A DNA stretch of 64,000 nt, from contig NZ_LN831790.1 of the NCBI RefSeq assembly GCF_001013905.1, positions 6,710,001 through 6,774,000 of the forward strand, given 5' to 3'. Positions 48,699-58,334 of the stretch are shown here, in pieces. Each line of letters opens with the position of its first letter. Position 1 is the stretch's first letter. A model generated the notes under the pieces. That model was given only the letters and a program-made list of their open reading frames with translations, was not told where the DNA came from and ran no database searches. Made by a program: the position numbers and the translations under genes. Source of the stretch: Streptomyces leeuwenhoekii. Lineage in GTDB: Bacteria; Actinomycetota; Actinomycetes; Streptomycetales; Streptomycetaceae.

Positions 48699-49574
48699 TC
48701 AGTGCGCCGGCTCGCCCGCGTGGGGGCTCAGTACACCCATGCCGACCAGCACGATGATGAGCACGCCGAGCGCGATGCGGTACCAGACGAACGGCATGAA
48801 GCTCTTGGTCGAGATGAACTTCATGAACCAGGCGATGACCGCGTATCCGACGCCGAAGGCGATGATCGTCGCGAAGATCGTCGGGCCCCAGGAGACATGG
48901 CCGCCCTCCGCCGCGTCCTTGAGTTCGAACAGGCCGGAGGCGAGCACCGCCGGGATCGCCAGCAGGAACGAGTAGCGGGCCGCCGCCTCGCGCCGGTAGC
49001 CCATGAACAGACCGCCGCTGATGGTCGCGCCGGAGCGGGAGACACCGGGGACCAGGGCCATGGCCTGGCAGACGCCGTAGATCAGGCCGTCCCGGATGCC
49101 GAGGTCCTGGAGGGTCTTGCGCTGCTTGGCGGCGCGATGCCGGCCGCCGCTCTCGTCGCGGGCCGCGAGCCGGTCGGCGAAGCCCAGGACCACGCCCATG
49201 CCGATCAACATGGCGGCGGTGATCCGCAGATCGCGGAAGGGCCCCTCGATCTGGTCCTTCAGCGTCACGCCGAGCACACCGATCGGGATCGAGCCGACGA
49301 TGACCAGCCAGCCCATGCGCGCGTCCGGGTCACCGCGCATCCCCTTGTCGGCGAGGGAGCGGGTCCAGGCCGAGATGATGCGCCCGATGTCCTTGCGGAA
49401 GTAGATCAGCACGGCGGTCTCCGTGCCGATCTGGGTGATCGCCGTGAAGGCCGCGCCCGGGTCCTCCCAGCCGGAGAACGCCGCGGTCAGCCGCAGGTGG
49501 GCGCTGGAGGAGACGGGGAGGAACTCGGTCAGCCCCTGGACGAGTCCGAGGATGAGGGATTCAAACCAAGACAT
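48699..49574 (-). CDS. uppP: Undecaprenyl-diphosphatase UppP/BacA
   Basis: 291 residues, about eight helices. Signature motifs are GLVQGLTEFLPVSSSAHL near the start (Glu/Ser) and the second-repeat LVPGVSRSGATISGGL. It dephosphorylates undecaprenyl pyrophosphate on the outer membrane face, recycling the wall-lipid carrier, and confers bacitracin tolerance. The upstream region has TACGCT (49677-49672) as a -10 with a leader of about 90 bases. Confidence 0.96.
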   Translation of the reverse strand: MSWFESLILGLVQGLTEFLPVSSSAHLRLTAAFSGWEDPGAAFTAITQIGTETAVLIYFRKDIGRIISAWTRSLADKGMRGDPDARMGWLVIVGSIPIGVLGVTLKDQIEGPFRDLRITAAMLIGMGVVLGFADRLAARDESGGRHRAAKQRKTLQDLGIRDGLIYGVCQAMALVPGVSRSGATISGGLFMGYRREAAARYSFLLAIPAVLASGLFELKDAAEGGHVSWGPTIFATIIAFGVGYAVIAWFMKFISTKSFMPFVWYRIALGVLIIVLVGMGVLSPHAGEPAH

Positions 49575-49934
49575 GAAGTTACGGAGTCCAAGTGCCGATC
49601 GCGGGAACGGGCCAGGGACACACCGGGCCGCCGTACGCGGTGATCGGAGATCGGGCGTGTCGGGGGCAGCGTAGCGCCCTTCGGTGACGGCGCGGGCACA
49701 GGGGTTGGGCGGCCGTGCCGCCGCGGGCCGGGCGACCGTCCGGCCGGGGGACCGGGGGCGGGCCGCCGGGTCGTCGTGCCCGACCGGGGCACCGCACTCC
49801 AGGCGAGGGCGACCGGGAGCGGGGCGCCGCCGCGGATGTGCTCGATCACCCTGGCCGGCCGCCGTCCGGGCGCGTCACGGCCGACGCGGTGATCCCGGTG
49901 CCGGCGACCTCGACCGCGCCCGCCCGAGTGGGCG
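49575..49934. other. 360-base intergenic stretch
   Basis: Contains the uppP leader and promoter on its left part. The rest is GC-rich sequence with a low-complexity frame that has no family resemblance. Nothing else supported. Confidence 0.4.
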
Positions 49935-50729
49935 TCAGCGGGCCCGCAGGTGGTGGCGCTTGCGCCAGGCCACCACGGCCCCGGCCAGGCCCGGTACCGC
50001 GATGCAGGCCAGCGCGATCAGGAAGGCGGGGGACGTCGGCGCCGAGGCACGGGCACCGGCGACGACGTACGCGGCGGTGTTCGGGATCGAGCCGAGCGCG
50101 GTCGCCAGCAGGAACGGCAGCAGGCCCATGCGGGAGACGGCGGCGCAGTAGTTCGCGGCCGAGAACGGCACGCCGGGGAAGAGCCGCGCCGCCAGCATCG
50201 AGCGGAACCCGTGCCGGCTGAGCTGCCCGTCCGCGGCCTTCAGCCACCGGCCGCGCAGCAGCGGGCGCAGCGCCTCCTGGCCGAGCACCCGGCCCAGGCA
50301 GAAGGCGATCCCGGCGCCGAGCACCGTGCCCGCCAGAGCCGCGCCGAGCCCGGCCTGGGAGCCGAAGAGCGCCCCGGCGGCGAGGTTGAGCAGCGGGCGC
50401 GGCACGAAGGCCACGGTGCACAACCCGTACGCGACCGCGTAGGCCAGGGCCGCCGCGGCTCCGCCGAGCTGCGGCGGCCATCCGTCCACCAGCAGCTTCT
50501 GCGGCTCGAACAGCAGGACCGCCGAAGCGGCCGAGGCGAGCAGGACGACCAGCAGCGACAGACGGGACCAGGGCGAGAGCAGCACTCTCGTGCAGCGGGC
50601 GGCGAAGTTGGCCGCGACGACGGGCGGGGCGGGCGCGGCCGCGGTGGGGACGGCGGCGGCGAGCTCCGTGGCGGTGGCCCGGGGAGAGGCCGTGGCGGTG
50701 CCCCCAGAGCGGGTGGTGGCATCGAGCAT
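49935..50729 (-). CDS. TVP38/TMEM64 (DedA-superfamily) membrane protein
   Basis: 264 residues with about five helices. The SNARE-associated/DedA-type motifs are [34 protein letters not shown] and [20 protein letters not shown]. The family includes phospholipid or polyprenyl-phosphate flippases. TACTGT on the coding strand ends 6 bases before ATG 50729, suggesting a leaderless mRNA. A second DedA-type gene lies at 55438, and UppP nearby shares the undecaprenyl-lipid theme. Confidence 0.85.
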   Translation of the reverse strand: MLDATTRSGGTATASPRATATELAAAVPTAAAPAPPVVAANFAARCTRVLLSPWSRLSLLVVLLASAASAVLLFEPQKLLVDGWPPQLGGAAAALAYAVAYGLCTVAFVPRPLLNLAAGALFGSQAGLGAALAGTVLGAGIAFCLGRVLGQEALRPLLRGRWLKAADGQLSRHGFRSMLAARLFPGVPFSAANYCAAVSRMGLLPFLLATALGSIPNTAAYVVAGARASAPTSPAFLIALACIAVPGLAGAVVAWRKRHHLRAR

Positions 50730-51148
50730 CCGGTGACAGTAACCGACATATGTGTGTGATCGCCGTATGGTCCGTCTCATCGGCGCCACCGGAGGGTGAA
50801 ATCCGGGTGCACCGCGGGCGATGGAACCGGCGGCGCACCGGCGGGAAAACCATTCGACGGGAAGCGGGGAGTCGGCGAGGATCGGTGTCATGTTCCGGTA
50901 CGCCTTCCTCCTCGCCGCATCCGCCGCCGCGGATGCCCCGAAGGCTGCCGTCCTCGTGTTCCCGGCCGCCGCGGACGGCGCCCGAAGCTGACTCTTCCCG
51001 GATCGTCCGGCGGACCCCGCAGGGGGAGGGTCGGCATCACTCCGGGGTCCCCGTCCCGGCCGCGTGCCCATGCCGCGCCGGGGCCGTCACCCGTCTCGCC
51101 GACGCGTCGCAAGACACCGAGACCACCGAGAGACTTCGAGGTACCGCC
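50730..51148. other. Leader region of the tuf3-like gene with a possible upstream ORF
   Basis: This 419-base stretch has a 33-codon frame at 50890-50991 ([20 protein letters not shown]) with GAGG 9 bases upstream. No conserved family. The long untranslated leader fits regulated expression of an EF-Tu paralogue, but nothing here proves it. Confidence 0.3.
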
Positions 51149-52318
51149 ATGTCCAAGACGGCCTACGTCCGCACCAAACCACACCTGAACATCGGCACGA
51201 TGGGCCATGTCGACCACGGCAAGACCACCCTGACCGCCGCCATCACCAAGGTCCTCGCCGCCCGGGGCGCCGGCACGTTCGTGCCGTTCGACCGGATCGA
51301 CCGGGCCCCGGAGGAGGCGGCGCGGGGCATCACCATCAACATCGCGCACGTGGAGTACGAGACCGACACCCGGCACTACGCGCACGTCGACATGCCGGGC
51401 CACGCCGACTACGTCAAGAACATGGTCACCGGCGCCGCGCAGCTCGACGGGGCGATCCTCGTGGTCTCCGCGCTCGACGGGATCATGCCGCAGACCGCCG
51501 AGCACGTCCTGCTCGCCCGTCAGGTCGGCGTCGACCACATCGTGGTCGCCCTCAACAAGGCCGACGCCGGGGACGAGGAGCTGACCGACCTCGTCGAGCT
51601 GGAGGTCCGCGAACTGCTCACCGCGCACGGCTACGGCGGTGACACCGTCCCCGTCGTACGGGTCTCCGGGCGCAAGGCGCTGGAGGGGGACCCGCGCTGG
51701 ACGGCGTCCGTGGAGGCGCTGCTCGACGCGGTGGACACCTATGTGCCGCTGCCCGAGCGGTATGTGGACGCCCCGTTCCTGCTGCCGGTCGAGAACGTCC
51801 TCGGCATCACTGGCCGGGGCACGGTGGTCACCGGCGCGATCGAGCGGGGCACGGTCCGAACCGGCGACCGGGTCGAGGTGCCCGGGACGGGCCTGGAGAC
51901 CGTCGTCACCGGTCTGGAGACCTTCGGCAAGCCGATGCGTCAGGCGCAGGCCGGGGACAACGTGGCGCTGCTGCTGCGGGGTGTCCGGCGGGACGCCGTA
52001 CGCCGCGGGGACGTGGTCGTGGCGCCCGGCAGCGTCGTGCCGGGCCGGCGCTTCACCGCCCGGGTGTACGTGCTGTCCGGGCGCGAGGGCGGCCGTACGA
52101 CCCCTGTGTCGACGGGCTACCGGCCGCAGTTCTACCTCCGCACCGCGGACGTGGTCGGCGACATCGACCTGGGCGAGACGGGTGTCGCCCGGCCCGGTGA
52201 CACCGTCACCATGACGGTGGAGCTGGGGCGCGCGGTGCCGCTGGAGCCGGGCCTCGGCTTCGCCATCCGCGAGGGCGGGCGGACCGTCGGCGCCGGAACG
52301 GTGACATCGGTGGGCTGA
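51149..52318 (+). CDS. tuf3: Elongation factor Tu paralogue (Tuf3-like)
   Basis: 389 residues. GTPase motifs are intact: G1 GHVDHGKT, G2 [14 protein letters not shown]3 DMPGH (canonical DCPGH), G4 NKAD. G5 reads SGRKAL instead of SALKAL. Divergence across domains II and III matches Tuf3-type EF-Tu of streptomycetes, which is far from the main Tuf1 and induced in stringent or amino-acid starvation conditions. It stands alone, without fusA or rps genes, consistent with a paralogue. Substitutions could confer resistance to EF-Tu-targeting antibiotics. Confidence 0.88.
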   Translation: MSKTAYVRTKPHLNIGTMGHVDHGKTTLTAAITKVLAARGAGTFVPFDRIDRAPEEAARGITINIAHVEYETDTRHYAHVDMPGHADYVKNMVTGAAQLDGAILVVSALDGIMPQTAEHVLLARQVGVDHIVVALNKADAGDEELTDLVELEVRELLTAHGYGGDTVPVVRVSGRKALEGDPRWTASVEALLDAVDTYVPLPERYVDAPFLLPVENVLGITGRGTVVTGAIERGTVRTGDRVEVPGTGLETVVTGLETFGKPMRQAQAGDNVALLLRGVRRDAVRRGDVVVAPGSVVPGRRFTARVYVLSGREGGRTTPVSTGYRPQFYLRTADVVGDIDLGETGVARPGDTVTMTVELGRAVPLEPGLGFAIREGGRTVGAGTVTSVG

Positions 52319-52447
52319 ACGGACCCGGCGGCGGGGGGGCCGGGCACGGCGGCACGGCCGCGGCGCCCCGCCCCCGCGCCTCGCCCCCGCCCGGACGCCC
52401 CGCCGCCCGCGGCCGGTGCGGGAGCGCCGCACCGGCACAATGGAGCG

Positions 52448-53293
52448 GTGAACGAGCCGATACCCGTGAGCCGCGTCGTCGATCACGGCACCGCCAAGCT
52501 GATGCCGGACGTGGACCGGGACCGCGCCTGGCTGCTGACGGTCGACGGGGCGCCGCAGTCGTACGTCGACCTCGACGCCCCGGAGCACCTGGAGTTCGAG
52601 TACGCCCGCCGGCTCGGGCACGTGCTGGACACCGCAGCCGAGCCGGGGCGCGCGCTGGACGTGCTGCACCTCGGCGGTGGCGCGCTCACCCTGCCCCGGT
52701 ACGTGGCCGCGACCCGGCCCGGTTCCCGGCAGGACGTCGTGGAGGCCGACCGCGGCCTGCTGGAGCTGGTCGCCGAGCACCTGCCGCTCCCGGACGGCGC
52801 CGCGATCGCCCTGCACGCCGCCGACGCCCGCGCCTGGCTGGAGGCCGCCCCCGACGACTCGGCCGACGTGGTGGTCGCCGACGTCTTCGGCGGCTCACGC
52901 GTGCCCGCCCACCTGACCTCCGTCGCCTACGCCCGCGAGGCCGAGCGGGTGCTGCGGGCCGACGGCGTGTACGTGGCCAATCTGGCCGACGGCGCCCCGT
53001 TCGCCTTCCTCCGCTCCCAGCTCGCCACCTTCGCGGAGGTCTTCGGGGAACTGCTGCTGATCGCCGAGCCGGGCGTGCTGCGCGGGCGCCGGTTCGGCAA
53101 CGCGGTGCTGGTGGCGTCCCACCGGCCCCCGGCGGTGGCCGCGCTCGCCCGGCTCACCGCCGCCGACGCCTTCCCCGCCCGGGTCGAACACGGCGCCGCC
53201 CTGCGGGGCTTCACCGGCGACGCCCGCCCGGTGCGCGACGAGGACGCCGTACCGTCACCCGAGCCCCCCGACGGGGCGTTCGGCATCGGGTGA
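52448..53293 (+). CDS. Spermidine-synthase-like methyltransferase-fold protein
   Basis: 281 residues with the Rossmann motif VLHLGGGALTLPRYVAATRP, then VVEADRGLLELVAEHLPLP, and DSADVVVADVFGGSRVPAHL where the catalytic Asp of spermidine synthases sits. It lacks the polyamine-binding tail seen in true SpeE, so the substrate may differ. CACAAT (52436-52441) ends 6 bases before GTG 52448. The 3' end overlaps the convergent MFS gene by 39 bases. Confidence 0.82.
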   Translation: MNEPIPVSRVVDHGTAKLMPDVDRDRAWLLTVDGAPQSYVDLDAPEHLEFEYARRLGHVLDTAAEPGRALDVLHLGGGALTLPRYVAATRPGSRQDVVEADRGLLELVAEHLPLPDGAAIALHAADARAWLEAAPDDSADVVVADVFGGSRVPAHLTSVAYAREAERVLRADGVYVANLADGAPFAFLRSQLATFAEVFGELLLIAEPGVLRGRRFGNAVLVASHRPPAVAALARLTAADAFPARVEHGAALRGFTGDARPVRDEDAVPSPEPPDGAFGIG

Positions 53294-54565
53294 GGCGTTC
53301 CCGGACTCCCGGCCGCCGTGCGTCACCTGCTTCGTACGGCGCCGCAGGTTCCGCACGTCCGGTACGCACAGCACCGCCGCCGTCATCACCACGATCAGCG
53401 CCGCGCAGCCCCACAGCGAGGGCGTCCGCCCGAACGCCTCCTCGGCCGGGCCCGCCAGCGCCGTCGCCAGCGGCATCAGCGCGACCGAGCCGAACCAGTC
53501 GTAGGCCGACACCCGGGAGAGCTTCTCCTCCGGTATCTCCTGGTGCAGCGCGGTCATCCAGGAGACGCCGAACACCTCCAGGGTGACGCCGGTCACGAAC
53601 ATCACCGCGCACAGCACACCGATCGGGACCGGGACGGCGAGCGCGGCGGACGGCAGGGCGAGCGGGAAGACGCACAACGTGCCCGCGAGCAGCAGACGGT
53701 GCGGCTTCCACCGGGTCATCAGCAGCGCGCCGGCGACCGTGCCGGCCCCGAAGAACCCCAGCGCCACGCCCCAGGGCCCGGCACCGCCCAGATGGTCGCG
53801 CGCCACGAGCGGGCCGTAGACCGCGTCGGCCGCGCCCACGACCGCGTTGGCGACGGAGAACTGGACGACGATGCCCCACAGCCACGGGCGGCCGGCGAAC
53901 TCCCGCCAGCCCTCCCGCAGATCGGCGAGCAGGCCGCCGCCCGGCTCCCGGGGCGGGATGTGGCCCACGTCCAGCAGGCCGCGCAGCGCTCCGGCGACCG
54001 CGAAGGCCACGGCGTCGGCCGCCAGCACCCAGCCGGGACCGATCACGGCGACCATCGCGCCGCCCAGGGCCGCCCCGCCGAGCGCCGCGCCCTGCATCGC
54101 CATCCGGAACACCGCGAAGGCCCGGCCCGCCTGGTCGCCCTGCACCGAGGACATCAGCATCCCCTCGGCCGCCGGGCTGAAGAACGCCTGGCCGGTGCCG
54201 CCCAGCGCGGTCAGCAGCATCATCTGCCACAGTCGCGCCTCCCCGGTCAGGACGAGCGCGGCGAAGGCGGCCTGCGACAGACAGTTCAGCGCGTTGGCCG
54301 CGACCATGACCCGGTGCCGCGGCAGGCGGTCCGCGACGGCGCCGCCGATCAGCAGGAACAGCACCAGCGGCAGGGTGCGGGCGGCGGCCACCAGGCCCAC
54401 GTCCCCGCCGTCGCCCCCGGTCTCCAGCACGGCGAACGCGGCGGCGATCAGCGCGCCCTGGCTGCCGAGGCTCGTGACCACCGCGGCGGCGGTCAGCAGG
54501 GAGTAGTTGCGGCCCGCCCAGGCGGGTCCGCGGCGGCGTCGGGAAGGTGCGGCGGCGGTGGTCAC
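53255..54565 (-). CDS. MFS transporter
   Basis: About 436 residues with 12 predicted helices (SLLTAAAVVTSLGSQGALIA, LPLVLFLLIGGAVADRLPRH, WGVALGFFGAGTVAGALLM). The loop 2 motif GGAVADRLPRHRV is a form of motif A. GTG 54565 has a GATAGT -10-like box 6 bases upstream. The start was moved from a longer Arg-rich upstream frame that looks artefactual. Likely a drug or metabolite efflux pump. Confidence 0.88.
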   Translation of the reverse strand: MTTAAAPSRRRRGPAWAGRNYSLLTAAAVVTSLGSQGALIAAAFAVLETGGDGGDVGLVAAARTLPLVLFLLIGGAVADRLPRHRVMVAANALNCLSQAAFAALVLTGEARLWQMMLLTALGGTGQAFFSPAAEGMLMSSVQGDQAGRAFAVFRMAMQGAALGGAALGGAMVAVIGPGWVLAADAVAFAVAGALRGLLDVGHIPPREPGGGLLADLREGWREFAGRPWLWGIVVQFSVANAVVGAADAVYGPLVARDHLGGAGPWGVALGFFGAGTVAGALLMTRWKPHRLLLAGTLCVFPLALPSAALAVPVPIGVLCAVMFVTGVTLEVFGVSWMTALHQEIPEEKLSRVSAYDWFGSVALMPLATALAGPAEEAFGRTPSLWGCAALIVVMTAAVLCVPDVRNLRRRTKQVTHGGRESGNASPDAERPVGGLG

Positions 54566-54786
54566 GGGCCGACTATCGCCGCAGCTCCGCCGACTTGCCA
54601 AATGCCGTTCCAGCCCTCTCGCGCGGCCCGCCACGCCCGCCACGCACGGCGCGCCCGCCATGCGCGGCGCCCCGCCACGCGCGGCGCGCCCCCCCGTCCC
54701 CCGGCCCGCCGGCTTCCGGCGGGCCGGGGGCCCCGAGCCGGTGCCGGACTGTCGCACTGCGGGCTACTCGCGGGTAACATGCGGCC

Positions 54787-55239
54787 ATGAGCGCAGATCA
54801 GATGTCGATCGGCGAGATGCTCGCCGCCACGGTGCCGATGGTTCGCACCCTGAACCTCGAGTACCTGGAGACCACGCCCGAGAAGGCCGTACTGGCCCTT
54901 CCGGACCAGAGCGAGTACCGCAACCACGTCGGCGGCCCGCACGCCGGGGCCATGTTCACCCTCGGCGAGTCGGCCAGCGGCGCGGTCGTCCTGGCCGCCT
55001 TCGGCGACCAGCTCTCGCGCGCCGTGCCGCTGCCGGTCAAGGCCGAGATCGCCTTCAAGAAGGTCGCACTGGGACCCGTCACCGCCACGGCGACGCTGGG
55101 CCGCCCGATCGCCGAGGTCGTCGCCGAACTCGACGCGGGCACCCGCCCGGAATTCCCGGTGAGCGTCGCCATCCGGCGCGAGGACGGCGCCGTCACCGGC
55201 GAGATGACGGTCGTGTGGACCCTGCGCCCCAACGGCTGA
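54787..55239 (+). CDS. Hotdog-fold thioesterase-like (DUF4442) protein
   Basis: 150 residues. HVGGPHAGAMFTLGESASGA is the hotdog core with the acidic and glycine positions of DUF4442 members. TAACAT (54775-54780) ends 6 bases before ATG 54787, so it is leaderless. Probably an acyl-CoA thioesterase; substrate unknown. Confidence 0.85.
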   Translation: MSADQMSIGEMLAATVPMVRTLNLEYLETTPEKAVLALPDQSEYRNHVGGPHAGAMFTLGESASGAVVLAAFGDQLSRAVPLPVKAEIAFKKVALGPVTATATLGRPIAEVVAELDAGTRPEFPVSVAIRREDGAVTGEMTVVWTLRPNG

Positions 55240-55356
55240 CACCCCGCGAGGACGGCGGCCGCACAGCCCGCCGCCGACTGCCGTGGCGGGGGAGCGGCCG
55301 GCGTGTCCCTGGTCACCGGCGGGTCCACGGGGCGCGGGCGCGGACCGGTGAACCGG

Positions 55357-55402
55357 TAGGCTTCCCGGGCGTGCGCCGCCTCGTGCGCACGCCCGGGAAG
55401 CC
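55357..55402 (+). promoter_or_regulatory. 18-bp perfect inverted repeat overlapping a -10 box before dedA
   Basis: Arms 55359-55376 and 55385-55402 are perfectly complementary (GGCTTCCCGGGCGTGCGC at the 5' side) around an 8-base loop. TAGGCT (55357-55362) overlaps the left arm. It may terminate the upstream hotdog gene or act as an operator for the DedA gene 36 bases downstream. Confidence 0.65.
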
Positions 55403-55437
55403 CGGGACACGGGGACGCGAATCGGGAGGATGGGGCG

Positions 55438-56088
55438 TTGCACGTCCAGGAGTGGCTCGACACCGTGCCCGCGGCGGCCGTCTACGCCGTCGTGGGGCTG
55501 GTCATCGGTCTGGAGAGCCTGGGCATCCCGCTGCCGGGCGAGATCATCCTGGTGTCGGCGGCACTGCTGTCCTCCCAGCACGCCGGCATCGACCCCCTGA
55601 TCCTCGGCGCGTGCGCCAGCGCCGGCGCCGTGATCGGCGACTCCATCGGCTACGCCATCGGCCGCAAGGGCGGACGGCCGCTGCTGGCCTGGCTGGGGAG
55701 GAAGTTCCCCGGGCACTTCAGCGAGGGGCATGTCGCCACCGCCGAGCGGTCCTTCCAGAAGTGGGGCATGTGGGCCGTCTTCTTCGGCCGCTTCGTCGCC
55801 CTGCTGCGCATCTTCGCCGGCCCGCTCGCGGGCGTGCTGCGGATGCCGTACTGGAAGTTCCTGACCGCCAACGTGCTCGGCGGCATCCTCTGGGCGGGCG
55901 GCACCACCGCCGTCATCTACTACGTCGGCATCGTCGCCGAGTCCTGGCTCAAGCGCTTCTCCTGGCTCGGCCTGGTGGCCGCCGTGCTGGTCGGCCTGGT
56001 CTCGATGCTGGTGCTCAAGCGCCGGGCCAGGTCGGCGTTGCCCGGCCAGTCGGCGGCCGAACCGGAGACGGTCCCGGCCACCGACTGA
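55438..56088 (+). CDS. DedA-family membrane protein
   Basis: 216 residues with about five helices and the DedA features GLESLGIPLPGEIILVSAAL, GDSIGYAIGRKGGR and FGRFVALLRIFAGPLAGVLR. DedA proteins support membrane-potential homeostasis and C55-lipid recycling. The start is TTG 55438 with GGAGG 8-9 bases upstream, and no better in-frame start is evident. It is convergent with the gamma-carbonic-anhydrase-like gene 12 bases away. Confidence 0.9.
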   Translation: MHVQEWLDTVPAAAVYAVVGLVIGLESLGIPLPGEIILVSAALLSSQHAGIDPLILGACASAGAVIGDSIGYAIGRKGGRPLLAWLGRKFPGHFSEGHVATAERSFQKWGMWAVFFGRFVALLRIFAGPLAGVLRMPYWKFLTANVLGGILWAGGTTAVIYYVGIVAESWLKRFSWLGLVAAVLVGLVSMLVLKRRARSALPGQSAAEPETVPATD

Positions 56089-56100
56089 GCCCCGCGCGGA

Positions 56101-56634
56101 TCAGGGCCGGCCGTGGACCTCGCGGTGCGCCTCGGCCAGCTCCGCGTACATCGTCCCGTTCAGTGTGATGCCCTGGCGCTCCTCGTCCGTGAGCTGCCGC
56201 TTCACCTTCGCCGGCACCCCCGCGACCAGCGAGCCCGGCGGCACCCGCATGCCCTGCGGGACCAAAGCCTGGGCGGCGACCAGGGAACCGGCGCCGATCA
56301 CCGCGCCGTTGAGGACCGTGGCGCCCATGCCGATCAGGCAGTCGTCCTCGACGGTCGCGCCGTGCACCACCGCGTTGTGCCCGATGGAGACGCGCTCGCC
56401 GACGGTGACGGGGAAGCCGGGGTCGGCGTGGAGGGTGCAGTTGTCCTGGACGTTGCTGCTCGCGCCGACCGCGATCCGCTCGACGTCGCCGCGCAGCACC
56501 GCCCCGTACCACACGCTGGCCCCCGCGTGCAGCGTCACGTCCCCGATCACCGAGGACGTCGGTGCCACGAACGCCTCCGCGTCCACCTTCGGTTCCTTGC
56601 CGCCGATGCCCGTGATCAGCGCGTTGTGCGTCAT
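56101..56634 (-). CDS. Gamma-carbonic-anhydrase-family protein
   Basis: 177 residues, a left-handed beta-helix of hexapeptide repeats. Candidate zinc histidines are in TLHADPG, IGHNAV and VVHGA. The second of two adjacent ATGs (56634) has AGGAGG 5 bases upstream and is preferred. It may be a carbonic anhydrase or a PaaY/YrdA-type thioesterase. Confidence 0.85.
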   Translation of the reverse strand: MTHNALITGIGGKEPKVDAEAFVAPTSSVIGDVTLHAGASVWYGAVLRGDVERIAVGASSNVQDNCTLHADPGFPVTVGERVSIGHNAVVHGATVEDDCLIGMGATVLNGAVIGAGSLVAAQALVPQGMRVPPGSLVAGVPAKVKRQLTDEERQGITLNGTMYAELAEAHREVHGRP

Positions 56635-56742
56635 CATCGCCTCCTGGTCGGGTGGTACACCGCACCGTACGCCAACCCGGTGGGGTGAAGATCACAGGGC
56701 CGGGGGCGCTGCCCCGCACCGCGCGCTGAGTACCGTAAGCGG

Positions 56743-57510
56743 GTGCCGAAGCCCAAGAACACGTTCTCGTCCTGGCGGCGCCGCCTCGTGCAGCGCGCCG
56801 TGCACGCGGGGTGGTCCTGGGTGCAGCGCACGGGATCCGTCACCGCCGAGCACCCCGGTCCGTTCCGCTTCGGCGCGCTCGGCACCGGCACCCGGCTCGC
56901 CTTCCCGCTCGGCACGGTCTTCGGCGAACCGTGGATCCATCTGGGCGCCCACTGCATCATCGGCGAACAGGTCACCCTCACCGCCGGGCTCATGCCCGAC
57001 CTGGACCTCGGCCCCGAGCCGATCCTGCGCATCGGTGACGGGGTCGTCCTGGGCCGCGGCAGCCATGTCATCGCCGACACGACCGTCACCATCGGCAGCG
57101 ACTGCTACTTCGGGCCGTACGTCTACGTCACCTCCACCAACCACTCCTACGACGACCCCCACGAGCCCATCGGCAAGCAGTGGCCCCGGATGGAACCGGT
57201 GTCGATCGGGCCCGGCTGCTGGATCGGCACCGGCGCGGTGATCCTGCCCGGAGCGCGGATCGGACGGAACGTGGTGGTGGCCGCGGGCGCCGTGGTCCGC
57301 GGCACGGTGCCCGACCACAGCGTGGTGGCGGGAGCCCCCGCCCGGGTCGTACGGCGCTGGACCCCCGCCGACGGCTGGCAGCCGCCGCTGCGGACCCCGG
57401 CCCCGGTGCCGATCCCGGAGGGGATCACGCCGCAGCAGTTGCGGGCGCTGGCCGACGCGGCCGCCGGGGAGACGGCGGCGCGCCCGGCCGGGGCGGAGGC
57501 CGAGGCGTAG
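56743..57510 (+). CDS. Hexapeptide-repeat (LbH) acyltransferase
   Basis: 255 residues with isoleucine-patch repeats: WIHLGAHCIIGEQVTLTAGL, VIADTTVTIGSDCYFGPYVY, and the acetyltransferase-type STNHSYDDP. It resembles CoA-dependent sugar or antibiotic O/N-acetyltransferases. TACCGT (56731-56736) ends 6 bases before GTG 56743. The C-terminal 30 residues are Ala-rich and probably disordered. Confidence 0.85.
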   Translation: MPKPKNTFSSWRRRLVQRAVHAGWSWVQRTGSVTAEHPGPFRFGALGTGTRLAFPLGTVFGEPWIHLGAHCIIGEQVTLTAGLMPDLDLGPEPILRIGDGVVLGRGSHVIADTTVTIGSDCYFGPYVYVTSTNHSYDDPHEPIGKQWPRMEPVSIGPGCWIGTGAVILPGARIGRNVVVAAGAVVRGTVPDHSVVAGAPARVVRRWTPADGWQPPLRTPAPVPIPEGITPQQLRALADAAAGETAARPAGAEAEA

Positions 57511-57643
57511 CCACGGTCTTTCCACGGTGAGGGCGGGTGTGCGCCGGCCCGGTAGCCCGCCGCCGCCGAAGTCGCCGGGCCCCACAGGAAGCTCGTGGCC
57601 GGCGCGACGAGTGCCGTCATGGGGGACGGGTGCCTCGCAGTAC

Positions 57644-57686
57644 AGTTCAGTGAACGATCAGGTGCATCACGCGTAGTTCAGTGAGT
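57644..57686 (+). promoter_or_regulatory. Repeated operator upstream of the XRE-cupin gene
   Basis: GTTCAGTGAAC (57645-57655) is a perfect palindrome around one G, and GTTCAGTGAGT (57676-57686) is a variant copy, 31 bases apart. AGTTCAGTGA is shared (57644-57653, 57675-57684). Their place ahead of an XRE gene suggests autoregulation. Confidence 0.6.
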
Positions 57687-57718
57687 TGCACTGTGTCATA
57701 GAAAATAATGGACGGAAT

Positions 57719-58291
57719 GTGTCGGACCTCGAACTGCTGACCCAGTCCCTGGCGCGCAACGTCAAACGCTGGCGCACCGAGCGCGGCTTCACCCTGGACG
57801 CGCTCGCCGCCCGTGCCGGGGTCAGCCGCGGCATGCTCATCCAGATCGAGCAGGCCCGCACCAACCCCAGCCTCGGCACGGTCGTCAAGATCGGCGACGC
57901 CCTCGGCATCAGCATCACCACCCTGCTCGACTACGAGCAGGGCCCCCGGGTCCGCGTCGTCCCCGCCGAGCAGGCCGTCCGGCTCTGGCACACCGACGCC
58001 GGCAGCTACAACCGGCTGCTGGCGGGCACCGAGGCGCCCGGGCCGCTGGAGATGTGGGACTGGCGGCTCATGCCGGGCGAGAGCAGCCCGTCCGACCCGC
58101 ACCTGTCCGGCACCTTCGAACTCGTACACGTCACGGCCGGCGAGCTGACCCTCACCGTCGACGGCGTGGCCTACCGCGTCCCCGAGGGCGCGAGCGCCTC
58201 CTTCGAGGCCGACACCCCGCACGTCTACGGCAACGACGGCGAGGTGCCCATGGAGATGGTCATGGCCGTCTCGGTCCCGCCCGTGCGCTGA
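57719..58291 (+). CDS. XRE-cupin transcriptional regulator
   Basis: About 190 residues: an XRE HTH (FTLDALAARAGVSRGMLIQI, EQARTNPSLGTVVKIGDAL) and a cupin sensor (FELVHVTAGELTLTVDGVAY, RVPEGASASFEADTPHVY). Such regulators commonly control amino-acid or polyamine catabolism. GTG 57719 has a GGAC sequence upstream. The YbaK-like gene 43 bases downstream may be in the same unit. Confidence 0.88.
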   Translation: MSDLELLTQSLARNVKRWRTERGFTLDALAARAGVSRGMLIQIEQARTNPSLGTVVKIGDALGISITTLLDYEQGPRVRVVPAEQAVRLWHTDAGSYNRLLAGTEAPGPLEMWDWRLMPGESSPSDPHLSGTFELVHVTAGELTLTVDGVAYRVPEGASASFEADTPHVYGNDGEVPMEMVMAVSVPPVR

Positions 58292-58334
58292 GACGGCCGT
58301 TCGCGGGGCGGCCCGCCGTTGCTAGCGTGCGGCC

